Below, one piece after another: positions 30,282 to 40,577 of a stretch of DNA of 64,000 nt. The notes beneath the pieces were generated by a model that searched no databases, was not told where the DNA came from, and saw nothing but the letters and a program-made list of their open reading frames with translations. Each line of letters opens with the position of its first letter. Position 1 is the stretch's first letter. A program made the translations under genes and the position numbers. Location of the stretch: NCBI RefSeq assembly GCF_000428105.1, contig NZ_ATZH01000017.1, forward strand, positions 21,696-85,695, in the 5' to 3' direction. This stretch comes from Bacteroides pyogenes DSM 20611 = JCM 6294. GTDB lineage: Bacteria > Bacteroidota > Bacteroidia > Bacteroidales > Bacteroidaceae.

Positions 30282-33140
30282 ATGAAAAAAAACATATTGT
30301 TTTTTATTTTTGTCTTGCTGACGGTCAGTCTGTATGCCAGTGAACCTTTGAGAATACGCGTGATGACTTATAATCTGCGTTTTGGAGAGCTGGCCTCTTT
30401 GGAAGAATTGGCTATGCATATCAAATCTTTTTCTCCTGATTTTGTGGCTTTGCAGGAAGTAGACTGTAATACACAGCGTGAACGTGCTCCGAAACAGAAC
30501 GGTAAAAATTTCATCTCCGAACTGGCATATTATACCGGTATGTTTGGCTTGTATGGCAAGACCATTGATTATAAAGGAGGATATTATGGTATCGGAATAC
30601 TTTCCCGTTATCCGTATATCAGTAGCCAAAAGACTTTATTACCTCACATTCAAAAAAATGTTGAGCAACGCGCCGTACTTGAAGGGCTTTTCGAGATGGA
30701 TGGAGATACGCTGGTTTTTGCTTCTACACATCTTGATGCTCAAAGAGCCGATGCGCGTGAATTACAAGCCGATTTTATTTGCAACCATTTTATGAATGTG
30801 AAGTATCCGCTTATTTTGGGAGGTGATTTTAATTCCATTCCTTCATCCAAGGTGGTGAAAACAATGGAGAAGAATTGGTTTTCCGATCCGGATGTTAGAC
30901 CAACTATTCCCTCTTCAAATCCTGTTCGAAGAATCGACTTTTTGTTTGCTAAGCCGATGAAAGGATGGAAGGTAATTCGAAGCCAACCTGTTTTTTCCAC
31001 TCTTTCCGATCATTTACCTGTTGTGACTGATTTGGAATATCATAAAATTAAGTCGAGTACTGAAGTTCGTGCTGCCCGTGATGTTATCTATAGGCAAATA
31101 GGGAGTCGGGCAGCAGATATAAATTTGAAAATCATTCCTGCTGTTGAGAACAGAGATGTTTATGAAATAAAAGCAGAACATGGTAATTTGACCTTGAGTG
31201 GCAGTAGCAGTGTAGCTCTATGTTATGCTTTTCATAGCTATATGAAAAAAGCTTGTCATTCATTGAAAACTTGGGGAGGAGAGCATTTCCAGTTACCGGA
31301 TCAATGGCCTGATTTTGGTGAAAAACAGACTTCGCCGTATGAGTTCAGGTATTTCCTCAACGTTTGCACTTTTGGTTACACAACACCTTATTGGGATTGG
31401 GACCGTTGGGAACGAGAAATTGATTGGATGGCACTTCGAGGTGTGAATATGCCTCTTGCCACTATTGCCAATGAAGCTATTGCTGAACGGGTGTGGATGA
31501 AGATGGGATTAAAGAAAGAAGAAGTACGTATGTTCTTTACCGCACCTGCTCACTTACCGTGGCATCGTATGGGGAACCTGACTACATGGGAAGGTCCTCT
31601 TTCTGACGAATGGATGGAAAAGCAGGTGAAACTGCAACACAAAGTTCTTGATCGTATGCATGAGCTTGGAATGAAACCCATTGTTCCCGCTTTTGCAGGT
31701 TTTGTGCCGAAAGCCTTTGTTGATCAACATCCTGAAATAAGTTTTAAACATTTAGAATGGGGTGGTTTTCGACCTAAATATAATGCTTACGTGCTACCAC
31801 CCGACTCTCCTTATTTTGAAGAGATAGGTAAACTGTTTGTTCAGGAATGGGAAAAGGAATTCGGCAAACACACTTATTATCTTTCGGATAGCTTTAATGA
31901 AATGCGCCTTCCGGTTGATAAAAGCGATGTGGAAGGGAAACACAAGTTGCTCGCTCAATATGGCGAATCTATTTATCGATCTATTGCAGCAGGAAATAAA
32001 GACGCTGTTTGGGTCACGCAAGGATGGACTTTCGGGTATCAACATGATTTTTGGGATAAAGAAAGTTTGAAAGCTCTTCTAAGTCATGTTCCTGATGATA
32101 AGATGATTATTGTTGATTTGGGAAATGATTATCCTAAATGGGTATGGAATACCGAGCAAACTTGGAAAGTGCACGATGGATTTTATGGTAAAAAGTGGAT
32201 ATTTAGTTATGTCCCTAATTTTGGAGGAAAAACTCCGATGACCGGTGATTTGCAGATGTATGCCTCTTCATCTTCGATGGCACTTCATACCTCGAATAAA
32301 GGCAACCTGGTCGGCTTCGGCTCTGCCCCCGAAGGTTTGGAGAACAATGAGGTAGTTTATGAGCTTTTGGCAGACATGGGCTGGACTGACGAACCTATTC
32401 ATTTGAATTCTTGGATTGACAACTATGGTAAGGCGCGTTATGGCTCTTTCCCTCCAAAGATGAAAATGGCATGGAATATCTTCCGGCAGACAGCTTATTC
32501 GAGCTTATATTCTTATCCGCGCTTTACTTGGCAAACGGTTGTCCCCGATACTCATAGGTTAAGCAAAATAGATGTTGGCGACGATTTCTTACATGGAGTT
32601 GAATTGTTTTTGGATTGCGTCGATAGTCTGAAAGGCTCCCGGCTTTATGTTAATGACGCTATTGAGTTTGCAGCTTATTATCTAGCGGCAAAAGCTGACA
32701 AAGCCTATATTGCAGCATTAAGAGCGGATTCTGTAGGACACAAGGAAAATGCCCGGGATAACTTGAAAATAGCTGTTGACATTTTGTTGAAAGTAGATCG
32801 TCTTTTGGCTTCTCATCCGTTATATCGTTTGGAACCTTGGGTAAAGATGGCCCGTGATTATGGCGTTACTTCTGATGAGAAAGTCCATTATGAGAAGAAT
32901 GCGAAGCGTCTTGTTACAACTTGGGGAGGGCGTCAACGAGATTATGCCGCACGTTTTTGGAGTGGATTGATAAAAGATTACTATATTCCGAGAATGGAGC
33001 TATATTTTTCTTCACATCGCGATCAACTTCAAAATTGGGAAGAAGAATGGCTTTCTCTTCCTTGGAATAATAGTACGCAACCTTTTGAAAATGCATTGGA
33101 CGCTGCCATAAAAGAAGTAAATAAACTACGTAATATGTAA
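30282..33140 (+). CDS. Fusion of EEP phosphodiesterase domain and GH89 alpha-N-acetylglucosaminidase
   Basis: 952 residues with a Sec signal peptide. Residues about 20-255 are an EEP domain with its catalytic blocks intact (MTYNLRF, LQEVDCN, STHLDAQ, GGDFNSIP, SDHLPVV). Residues about 265-950 form a full GH89/NAGLU enzyme: TFGYTTPYWDWDRWEREIDW, LPWHRMGN, and two likely catalytic carboxylates, E540 in SDSFNEM and E684 in APEGLENNE. GH89 removes terminal alpha-linked GlcNAc. The fusion implies the substrate carries alpha-GlcNAc close to a phosphodiester. It starts 9 bp after the EEP lipoprotein gene. Confidence 0.88.
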   Translation: MKKNILFFIFVLLTVSLYASEPLRIRVMTYNLRFGELASLEELAMHIKSFSPDFVALQEVDCNTQRERAPKQNGKNFISELAYYTGMFGLYGKTIDYKGGYYGIGILSRYPYISSQKTLLPHIQKNVEQRAVLEGLFEMDGDTLVFASTHLDAQRADARELQADFICNHFMNVKYPLILGGDFNSIPSSKVVKTMEKNWFSDPDVRPTIPSSNPVRRIDFLFAKPMKGWKVIRSQPVFSTLSDHLPVVTDLEYHKIKSSTEVRAARDVIYRQIGSRAADINLKIIPAVENRDVYEIKAEHGNLTLSGSSSVALCYAFHSYMKKACHSLKTWGGEHFQLPDQWPDFGEKQTSPYEFRYFLNVCTFGYTTPYWDWDRWEREIDWMALRGVNMPLATIANEAIAERVWMKMGLKKEEVRMFFTAPAHLPWHRMGNLTTWEGPLSDEWMEKQVKLQHKVLDRMHELGMKPIVPAFAGFVPKAFVDQHPEISFKHLEWGGFRPKYNAYVLPPDSPYFEEIGKLFVQEWEKEFGKHTYYLSDSFNEMRLPVDKSDVEGKHKLLAQYGESIYRSIAAGNKDAVWVTQGWTFGYQHDFWDKESLKALLSHVPDDKMIIVDLGNDYPKWVWNTEQTWKVHDGFYGKKWIFSYVPNFGGKTPMTGDLQMYASSSSMALHTSNKGNLVGFGSAPEGLENNEVVYELLADMGWTDEPIHLNSWIDNYGKARYGSFPPKMKMAWNIFRQTAYSSLYSYPRFTWQTVVPDTHRLSKIDVGDDFLHGVELFLDCVDSLKGSRLYVNDAIEFAAYYLAAKADKAYIAALRADSVGHKENARDNLKIAVDILLKVDRLLASHPLYRLEPWVKMARDYGVTSDEKVHYEKNAKRLVTTWGGRQRDYAARFWSGLIKDYYIPRMELYFSSHRDQLQNWEEEWLSLPWNNSTQPFENALDAAIKEVNKLRNM

Positions 33141-33146
33141 ACCGTT

Positions 33147-34286
33147 ATGAGAAAGATTGTACTGGCTTTCGATTCCTTTAAAGGGTCTGTGAGCGCTTCG
33201 GATATAAGTGACTCTCTGGCTTTAACCATCCGCCGACTGTGGCCGGAATGCGAGGTGAAGTCATTCCCTATAGCCGATGGAGGAGAAGGAACGGCCCGGG
33301 CGATAGGCAGGTATCTGCCTGTAGAAACCCTTTCCTGCCGGGTCCATGGTCCTCTTATGGAAGAGCGGAGCGCTTCGTATGTTGTTTCACAAGATGGTAC
33401 GGCGGTTATTGAAATGGCAGCTGCCGCCGGTTTACCGCTGGTGCCTATGGACCGCCGGAATCCCATGAATACGACAAGCTATGGAGCAGGGGAGCTGATA
33501 GCCCACGCGTTGGATAAAGGATATCGGAAGTTTGTCATCGGATTGGGAGGCAGCGCTACCAACGATGCCGGTACGGGAGCGATGCGGGCATTGGGCCTGC
33601 GTTTTCTCGATGAAGCCGGTGATGAACTCCACCCTATCGGGCGGAATCTGGGAAAAATAAAGCGGATCGATTTTTCGCGTTTGAGACCGGATTTGAAAGA
33701 GGCTTCGTTTGTCATAGCGTGCGATGTGAGCAATCCGTTTTACGGCAAGGAGGGCGCTGCATACGTGTATGCTCCTCAGAAGGGAGCTTCTCCGGAAGAG
33801 GTCGACCTGCTCGACAGAGGACTTCGGCATTATGCGGAGGTGCTGTTGAGAGAAACGGGGCAGGATGTAGCCACTCTTTCGGGTGCCGGTGCGGCCGGAG
33901 GGATGGGAGGCGGCTTGCTTCCTTTCATGGATGCTACGTTGAAACCCGGTATCGATATCGTACTTGATCTTATCGGCTTCGACAAGGAGGTGGCGGATGC
34001 GGATGTGGTGCTGACCGGTGAGGGAAAGATCGACGCTCAAACAGGTATGGGCAAGGCATTGAGCGGTGTATTGGGCAGGGCTGTAGCCAAACAGGTTCCC
34101 GTTGTCGCTTTGGGCGGTTGCATAGAGGAGGTGGAAAAATTGAACGAATTGGGCTTTACGGCTGTTTTTTCCATTCAGTCGTCGCCGCTTTCGTTGGAGA
34201 AAGCCATGCGGAAAGAAATGACTTTAGAGAACCTGAACCGGACGGTTGTTCAGATCTTGCGATTGATGCTACGTGTGAAATCTTGA
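33147..34286 (+). CDS. Glycerate 2-kinase (GlxK/GarK family)
   Basis: 379 residues, typical length. AFDSFKGSVSA at the N-terminus, IADGGEGTARA, GLGGSATNDAGTGAMRALG and LTGEGKIDAQTGMGKAL are the hallmark motifs of the GarK-type glycerate kinase fold. It phosphorylates glycerate to a phosphoglycerate that enters glycolysis. It starts 6 bp after the EEP-GH89 gene and is followed by a permease gene 16 bp on. Its codon composition is visibly more GC-rich than both neighbours, suggesting a separate origin within the locus. Confidence 0.93.
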   Translation: MRKIVLAFDSFKGSVSASDISDSLALTIRRLWPECEVKSFPIADGGEGTARAIGRYLPVETLSCRVHGPLMEERSASYVVSQDGTAVIEMAAAAGLPLVPMDRRNPMNTTSYGAGELIAHALDKGYRKFVIGLGGSATNDAGTGAMRALGLRFLDEAGDELHPIGRNLGKIKRIDFSRLRPDLKEASFVIACDVSNPFYGKEGAAYVYAPQKGASPEEVDLLDRGLRHYAEVLLRETGQDVATLSGAGAAGGMGGGLLPFMDATLKPGIDIVLDLIGFDKEVADADVVLTGEGKIDAQTGMGKALSGVLGRAVAKQVPVVALGGCIEEVEKLNELGFTAVFSIQSSPLSLEKAMRKEMTLENLNRTVVQILRLMLRVKS

Positions 34287-34302
34287 TAAAACGACAAATG
34301 AA

Positions 34303-35556
34303 ATGTATACGACTCTGGGTGCCTTGCTAGGTTTATTGCTGGCTATTTGGCTTATTATAAATAAAATCCACCCTGTATATGGGCTGATGACGGGTGCTTT
34401 GGCTGGTGGACTTGCTGGTGGGCTTTCGCTTATAGAAACGGTTAATGTGATGGTCGATGGCGTCAGAGATGTGTCTCCGGCTGTAATTCGCATCTTGTCA
34501 GCAGGAGTGTTGTCTGGCGTTTTGATTGAAACGGGAGCAGCTGCTAAGATTTCCAATACTATTATTTTACGTTTAGGCAGGAAGCATATTTATTTAGCCT
34601 TATCTTTCGCCACCTTCTTATTGTGTGCGGTAGGGGTGTTTATCGATGTGGCAGTTATTACAGTAGCACCGATAGCTTTGTCTATTCATCAGCGGTTAGA
34701 CATCCCGACCTCCTTTTTATTACTGGCTATGATAGGCGGAGGAAAGTCGGGAAATATCATTTCTCCTAACCCAAATACCATTATCGCTGCTGAGAATTTC
34801 AACACCGATTTATCATCGGTAATGTTTGCAGGTATAATTCCAGCATTTATTGGATTAGTAATGACGATGATTCTTGTTGAATGGATATCTCAAAAAAAAC
34901 AGGTTTCGAAAGAATTTGTTTTTGAAGTTAAAGATGAGTCACATGAACAACTTTCTCTTTGGTCTAGTCTGATGGCTCCTTTGGTTACTATTGTTTTGCT
35001 GGCATTACGTCCGTTGTTCGGTGTCGTTATTGATCCCCTTATTGCTTTGCCTTTAGGTGGAGTTGCAGGCATTCTCAGTATCCGGTGTTGGAAAAAGGTG
35101 CCCCAAATACTTGAGTTAGGACTACAAAAGATGGCACCTGTAGCTACATTGCTTATTGGCACAGGAACTATTGCTGGAGTTATCAAAAACTCGGATCTTA
35201 ACAGCTTTCTTCTTTGGTTTTTGAACTATTGTCATTTAAGCGATTCTATAGTAGCCCCGGTTTCGGGAGCTTTGATGTCGGCAGCTACTGCATCTACCAC
35301 AGCTGGAGCGATGTTGGCATCCGCGTCTTTTGCCGATACGCTCATATCAGTCGGAATTTCTGGTGTATGGGGAGCTTTGATGGTAAATGCCGGTGCTACG
35401 GTATTAGATCATTTGCCGCATGGCTCGTTTTTCCATACTACAGGAGGCGTGTGTGGATTGATTTTTAAGGACCGATTGAAGTTGATTCCTTATGAGACAT
35501 TGATAGGAATGATATTAGCCGTTTCTTCAGCATTACTTTACTTTTTTATTTCTTGA
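34303..35556 (+). CDS. GntP-family permease (likely glycerate or hexonate uptake)
   Basis: 417 residues, hydrophobic, about 12-14 transmembrane helices. Contains GGGKSGNIISPNPNTIIAAE and ASTTAGAMLAS, typical of the gluconate:H+ symporter (GntP) family, and HGSFFHTTGG near the C-terminus. Family members carry gluconate and related sugar acids. Next to a glycerate kinase, glycerate is the most economical substrate guess. The second GH89 gene follows 23 bp later. Confidence 0.85.
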   Translation: MYTTLGALLGLLLAIWLIINKIHPVYGLMTGALAGGLAGGLSLIETVNVMVDGVRDVSPAVIRILSAGVLSGVLIETGAAAKISNTIILRLGRKHIYLALSFATFLLCAVGVFIDVAVITVAPIALSIHQRLDIPTSFLLLAMIGGGKSGNIISPNPNTIIAAENFNTDLSSVMFAGIIPAFIGLVMTMILVEWISQKKQVSKEFVFEVKDESHEQLSLWSSLMAPLVTIVLLALRPLFGVVIDPLIALPLGGVAGILSIRCWKKVPQILELGLQKMAPVATLLIGTGTIAGVIKNSDLNSFLLWFLNYCHLSDSIVAPVSGALMSAATASTTAGAMLASASFADTLISVGISGVWGALMVNAGATVLDHLPHGSFFHTTGGVCGLIFKDRLKLIPYETLIGMILAVSSALLYFFIS

Positions 35557-35579
35557 TTTTATTCTATTATTTTTATTTT

Positions 35580-37736
35580 ATGACTCGAATATATTGTTTA
35601 TTATTGATAAGTTTGACATGTCTTCCTTTGTCGGCATTATCCGATGAGGCAGTTGTGGTAACGAATTTAGCTAAACGTTTGATTCCCGAATATACTGCCT
35701 ACTTCTGTTTCAGTCAAGAGAAGAAAGAAGATGGAAAGGATTCTTTTACTTTGGAAAGTAAAGATGGAAAAATCTTGATTCGTGGCAATTCCGCTAATTC
35801 GATGGCAGTAGCGCTTAACTATTATCTGAAGTATTATTGTAAAACTACAGTTTCTTGGTATGCTGATATTCCTGTAGAGATGCCGGAAGTGCTTCCTATC
35901 ATACCTTATCCGATTCGGAAAGAAGCGAAAGTGGAACGACGCTTTTTCCTTAATTATTGTACTTATGGTTATACTATGCCTTTTTGGAAGTGGAGCGATT
36001 GGGAACGGTTAATTGATTGGATGGCACTGAACGGTGTCAACATGCCGTTGGCTATTACCGGACAAGAAGCTGTGTGGTATAAAGTGTGGAGTAAACTGGG
36101 GCTGACCGATGAAGAAATCCGATCGTATTTTACAGGACCGACTTATCTCCCTTGGCATCGTATGGCCAATATTGACGGTTGGAATGGACCTTTACCAAAA
36201 CATTGGTTGGATACTCAGGTAGAACTTCAGAAGAAAATATTGGCACGTGAACGTGAATTAAAAATGCGACCTGTACTTCCCGCTTTTGCAGGACATGTGC
36301 CCGGAGCCTTGAAACGTCTCTATCCCCACATAAATATTAAATATTTGAGTAAATGGGCAGGGTTCTCAGATGCAAATCGTTGTCATTTCTTAAATCCTGA
36401 AGAACCTTTGTTTGCGGAAATTCAACAATTATTTCTGCATGAGCAGAATATGCTTTTCGGTACTGATCATATTTATGGAGTAGATCCGTTTAATGAGGTA
36501 GATCCTCCCAGTTGGGAACCGGATTATTTGAAGCAGGTCTCATCCGATATGTATAAGACTCTGACGCAAGCTGATCCGAAAGCAGAATGGATGCAAATGA
36601 CCTGGATGTTTTATTTTGATCGCAAAAAATGGACTCCATCCCGTGTCGAGGCTTTATTGACAGGTGTTCCTCAAAATAAAATGGTGTTATTGGATTATCA
36701 TTGCGAGAATGTAGAGCTTTGGAAAACGACAAAAAGTTTTCATGGACAGCCTTATATTTGGTGCTATTTGGGAAATTTTGGAGGTAATACGACTCTTACG
36801 GGTAATGTGAAGGAAAGTGGTGAGCGCCTTAATAATGCCTTGCTGAACGGCGGAAGCAATTTGTGTGGTATTGGTTCTACTTTGGAGGGATTGGATGTGG
36901 TTCAATTTCCTTATGAATATATTTTTGAGAAGGCATGGACTGATTGTCTGACTGATGAACAATGGGTTAATGCTTTAGCAGACAGACATGTGGGAGGGAT
37001 ATCTAAGAAAGCTCGTGAAGCCTGGCAAATCCTCTTCAATGATATTTACGTACAAGTACCAAAGACATTAGGAGTGTTGCCCAATTTGAGGCCAGTCATG
37101 GATAAAAAGAACAAGCGGACGGTAATAGAGTATGATAATGACCGTTTGTTTGAGGTCTGGAAGCTATTGGTCTCTGCAAACATCTCTCAAAGGGATGCCT
37201 TACAGCTTGATATTATTACTGTGGGTCGACAATGGATGGGGAATTACTTTCTGGAATTAAAAAACAAATTTGATAAGGCCTATCACGCAAAGAATAAAGC
37301 AGACTTACAGAAATATATTTTGAAAATGCAAGATTTGTTGACCGATATCGACAAACTTACTTCTTTCCATCCGTTTACTTCTATACACCATTGGTTGAAT
37401 AAAGCTCGTGAGTATAGTGAAAATGTTGTATTGGCTGATTATTATGAATTGAATGCACGCAACTTGATTACTACTTGGGGTGGAAGTTTGAACGATTATG
37501 CGAGTCGTACTTGGTCAGGATTAGTGTCGAATTATTATACTTACCGATGGAATTTATATTTTGATGCGGTAATTGATGCTATAGAACACAATAAGTCTTT
37601 TGATCAAGGACAACTTGACAGACAAATAAAAACTTTTGAAGATTCTTGGGTGAAGTCGACTGCATATATTAAAACTAATCAGAAAGGAGATTTACAGGAA
37701 TTTGTTTCTTTATTGATAAAAAAATATGAGAAATAA
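35580..37736 (+). CDS. GH89 alpha-N-acetylglucosaminidase
   Basis: 718 residues from ATG 35580; a TTG at 35553 overlapping the permease stop is less likely, because ATG 35580 is followed at once by a signal peptide (CLLLISLTCLPLSALSD). The enzyme covers the whole NAGLU fold: TYGYTMPFWKWSDWERLIDW, TYLPWHRMAN, E306 in VDPFNEVDPP and E436 in GSTLEGLDVV as likely acid/base and nucleophile. It cleaves terminal alpha-GlcNAc, as in gland mucin or heparan-type glycans. It lacks the EEP domain of its paralogue and ends the operon. Confidence 0.92.
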   Translation: MTRIYCLLLISLTCLPLSALSDEAVVVTNLAKRLIPEYTAYFCFSQEKKEDGKDSFTLESKDGKILIRGNSANSMAVALNYYLKYYCKTTVSWYADIPVEMPEVLPIIPYPIRKEAKVERRFFLNYCTYGYTMPFWKWSDWERLIDWMALNGVNMPLAITGQEAVWYKVWSKLGLTDEEIRSYFTGPTYLPWHRMANIDGWNGPLPKHWLDTQVELQKKILARERELKMRPVLPAFAGHVPGALKRLYPHINIKYLSKWAGFSDANRCHFLNPEEPLFAEIQQLFLHEQNMLFGTDHIYGVDPFNEVDPPSWEPDYLKQVSSDMYKTLTQADPKAEWMQMTWMFYFDRKKWTPSRVEALLTGVPQNKMVLLDYHCENVELWKTTKSFHGQPYIWCYLGNFGGNTTLTGNVKESGERLNNALLNGGSNLCGIGSTLEGLDVVQFPYEYIFEKAWTDCLTDEQWVNALADRHVGGISKKAREAWQILFNDIYVQVPKTLGVLPNLRPVMDKKNKRTVIEYDNDRLFEVWKLLVSANISQRDALQLDIITVGRQWMGNYFLELKNKFDKAYHAKNKADLQKYILKMQDLLTDIDKLTSFHPFTSIHHWLNKAREYSENVVLADYYELNARNLITTWGGSLNDYASRTWSGLVSNYYTYRWNLYFDAVIDAIEHNKSFDQGQLDRQIKTFEDSWVKSTAYIKTNQKGDLQEFVSLLIKKYEK

Positions 37737-37870
37737 ATTTCTGTATTGAAATTCAGTATCAGTACTTGGAATAAATATATCGTTGCAATATTATGGTTCA
37801 TTCTTTCTTTGGGTTTTGTTTTTATAAAAAAGAGGTTTTTCTTTTTGATTCCTTGACTTTTCAGCTACTC

Positions 37871-38695
37871 TCATAGCACTCCTTGAAAAGTAAATGTTTC
37901 GGGGCCAAAAGAGAAAGAGGGGATGATGGCTTCCGGCTCGAAAAGCCCGAACACTGAAGAGCCGGAGCCGCTCATCGACGCATAAACGGCACCCGAGCGG
38001 TAAAGTTCCCGTTTGATTTCACCGATGACGGGGTATTGCGGAAATACGCTTGCCTCGAAATCGTTGACCAGCTTCTCTTTCCATTCGCGCACGGGAAGGG
38101 AGACCGTTTCTTTCACCGCATACTGCGGGCGGTGCGGGCGGATGGCTGAAAAAGCTTCGCGGGTGGAGACAAAAACATCGGGCTTGACGATTGCTATGCG
38201 GTATCCTTTGAGTGAAAGGGATACCGGTGAGAACCGATTGCCGATGCCTTCGGCAAAGGTGGGCCTGTTGCGGATAAAAAAAGTGCAATCGGCACCCAGC
38301 ATGGCGGCATAGGTTTCCAAACTCTCTTCGGACAGATGAAGCCGGCAATACTCATTAAGGAGCTTGAGCGTAAATGCCGCGTCGGACGACCCGCCGCCCA
38401 GTCCTGCTCCCGAAGGGATGTGCTTATAGAGACGGATATCGAGCGGAGGGAGGTCGAAATCGTTGTCGAGTAGTTTGCAGGCTTTGATTACCAAATTGTC
38501 TTCGGGGTTGCCGGCAATCTTGGTTCCATACTGCGTGAGCCGGAATTTTTCTCCGTTTCGGGATGAAGTGTTGATTTCCAACGCATCTTCCAATGCGACA
38601 GGGTAAAAAACAGTTTCGAGGTTGTGGTATCCGTCGGGGCGTTTTTCTGTGACAGACAGTCCTAAATTTATTTTAGCGTTCGGAAAACAGATCAT
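37871..38695 (-). CDS. ispE: 4-diphosphocytidyl-2-C-methyl-D-erythritol kinase
   Basis: 274 residues. GHMP kinase: [20 protein letters not shown] at the N-terminus, the ATP loop [15 protein letters not shown] at about residue 90, and the C-terminal [12 protein letters not shown]. It phosphorylates CDP-methylerythritol in the MEP isoprenoid pathway. It is the only minus-strand gene in this stretch and is convergent with the GH89 gene. The 134-bp gap to the GH89 gene is AT-rich and shows only weak hairpins. Confidence 0.95.
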   Translation of the reverse strand: MICFPNAKINLGLSVTEKRPDGYHNLETVFYPVALEDALEINTSSRNGEKFRLTQYGTKIAGNPEDNLVIKACKLLDNDFDLPPLDIRLYKHIPSGAGLGGGSSDAAFTLKLLNEYCRLHLSEESLETYAAMLGADCTFFIRNRPTFAEGIGNRFSPVSLSLKGYRIAIVKPDVFVSTREAFSAIRPHRPQYAVKETVSLPVREWKEKLVNDFEASVFPQYPVIGEIKRELYRSGAVYASMSGSGSSVFGLFEPEAIIPSFSFGPETFTFQGVL

Positions 38696-38935
38696 GACAG
38701 TTGAAGATTGATTATTGACAGTCGGCCGTTACTGACCGGCATTGCCTGTACGGCATTTATGAACCGAATAATGAACAATGCTTGTGAATGCAAAAATAAT
38801 AAAAACTTTGATGCCCGCTACTATTCTTCGTTATTATGTTTTATCTTTGTCATCCCTTACGTGGGAGAAGATTTTTATGAGTCTTGCTAATTTAGTGAAT
38901 CGTATATTGTAAATTGTAAAATCTCAACTGTCTGG

Positions 38936-40489
38936 ATGGCCGAACAAAGAAGAAATACCCGTAGCACAAAATCGACAAAAGTACAACCGGTCAATGATTA
39001 TGGCCGCCTTCAACCGCAGGCTCCGGAGCTGGAAGAAGCGGTATTGGGCGCTTTGATGATTGAGAAAGACGCTTATTCGCTGGTGAGCGAAATCCTGCGT
39101 CCGGACTCTTTTTACGAACGCCGGCATCAGTTGATCTACGCTGCTATTACCGATCTGGCGGTAAATCAGAAGCCGGTGGACATTCTCACGGTGAAGGAGC
39201 AGCTCAGCAAGCGCGGGGACCTGGAGGAAGTGGGAGGTCCGTTCTACATCACTCAGCTAAGCAGCAAGGTGGCTTCTTCGGCGCACATCGAGTATCATGC
39301 CCGGATCATTGCGCAGAAAGCGTTGGCACGCGAACTGATAACGTTTACGAGTCATATTCAGAGCAAGGCATTCGACGAGACGCTGGACGTGGACGATCTG
39401 ATGCAGGAAGCGGAAGGCAAGCTGTTCGAGATTTCGCAGCAGAACATGAAGAAAGACTATACCCAGATCAATCCGGTGATTGACGAAGCGTATAAGCTGA
39501 TTCAGAAGGCTGCCGCGCGGACGGATGGGTTGAGCGGTTTGGAGAGCGGCTTTACCAAACTCGACAAGATGACTTCGGGTTGGCAGAATTCCGATCTGAT
39601 TATCATTGCCGCCCGTCCCGCAATGGGTAAAACGGCTTTCGTTCTTTCCATGGCGAAGAATATTGCCGTGAATTACAGGAATCCGGTAGCTTTATTCTCT
39701 CTCGAGATGAGCAATGTGCAGCTGGTGAATCGTCTGATATCGAACGTCTGCGAGATTCCGAGCGAGAAAATCAAGAGCGGACAGTTGGCAAGTTACGAGT
39801 GGCAGCAGTTGGACTATAAACTGAAGGATCTGCTGGATGCTCCGCTGTATGTGGACGATACCCCTTCGTTGTCCGTTTTCGAGCTTCGCACAAAGGCGCG
39901 CCGGCTGGTACGCGAACACGGTGTGCGTGTGATTATTATCGACTACCTTCAGTTGATGAACGCCAGCGGCATGGCTTTCGGAAGCCGTCAGGAAGAGGTG
40001 AGTACGATCTCACGCTCGCTGAAGGGATTGGCGAAGGAACTGAATATCCCCATCATCGCCCTGTCGCAGTTGAACCGTGGGGTGGAGAACCGGGAAGGTA
40101 TCGACGGGAAGCGTCCGCAGTTGAGCGACCTGCGTGAATCGGGAGCAATAGAGCAGGATGCCGATATGGTTTGTTTCATCCACCGTCCCGAATACTATAA
40201 AATTTATCAGGACGACCGTGGAAATGACCTTCGCGGCATGGCGGAGATTATTATTGCCAAGCATCGTAACGGTGCGGTGGGCGATGTGTTGCTTCGATTC
40301 AAAGGGGAGTTTACCCGCTTCTCGAATCCGGAGGACGATATGGTGATTCCCATGCCGGGCGATCCTGCGGGAGCCATGCTGGGATCGAAACTGAATTCGG
40401 GTTCCGCGCCTCTTCCGCCTTCACCGGATTTTGTTCCGCAGACGGACAATCCGTTCGGAGCGCCGGGCGACGGGCCGTTGCCTTTTTAA
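38936..40489 (+). CDS. dnaB: Replicative DNA helicase DnaB
   Basis: 517 residues. The N-terminal helical domain (PQAPELEEAVLGALMIEKDA) is followed by a RecA-type ATPase core with Walker A ARPAMGKTAF, Walker B IIIDYLQLM and the arginine-finger region AKHRNGAVGDVLLRFKG. The last 50 residues are Pro/Gly-rich and probably disordered. It unwinds DNA at the replication fork and recruits primase. The 240 bp upstream contain no gene or RNA that I can support. Confidence 0.96.
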   Translation: MAEQRRNTRSTKSTKVQPVNDYGRLQPQAPELEEAVLGALMIEKDAYSLVSEILRPDSFYERRHQLIYAAITDLAVNQKPVDILTVKEQLSKRGDLEEVGGPFYITQLSSKVASSAHIEYHARIIAQKALARELITFTSHIQSKAFDETLDVDDLMQEAEGKLFEISQQNMKKDYTQINPVIDEAYKLIQKAAARTDGLSGLESGFTKLDKMTSGWQNSDLIIIAARPAMGKTAFVLSMAKNIAVNYRNPVALFSLEMSNVQLVNRLISNVCEIPSEKIKSGQLASYEWQQLDYKLKDLLDAPLYVDDTPSLSVFELRTKARRLVREHGVRVIIIDYLQLMNASGMAFGSRQEEVSTISRSLKGLAKELNIPIIALSQLNRGVENREGIDGKRPQLSDLRESGAIEQDADMVCFIHRPEYYKIYQDDRGNDLRGMAEIIIAKHRNGAVGDVLLRFKGEFTRFSNPEDDMVIPMPGDPAGAMLGSKLNSGSAPLPPSPDFVPQTDNPFGAPGDGPLPF

Positions 40490-40532
40490 TAATTTTCTCT
40501 GTAAACGTTTCCCGCCAACCGAAAAATCTTAT

Positions 40533-40540
40533 TAACTTTG
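40533..40540 (+). promoter_or_regulatory. Bacteroidetes -7 box for pheT
   Basis: TAACTTTG fits TAnnTTTG and lies 37 bp before the pheT start codon. The -33 region has only a weak GTTT. It suggests pheT-yebC are transcribed separately from dnaB. Confidence 0.45.
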
Positions 40541-40577
40541 CAAGTCTTTTGAGAAACAATATAAAATTAATGATGAT

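Noticed and set aside
38708..38890. 60-codon frame between ispE and dnaB
   Set aside because: No domain, no promoter-like element, and atypical composition; probably chance.
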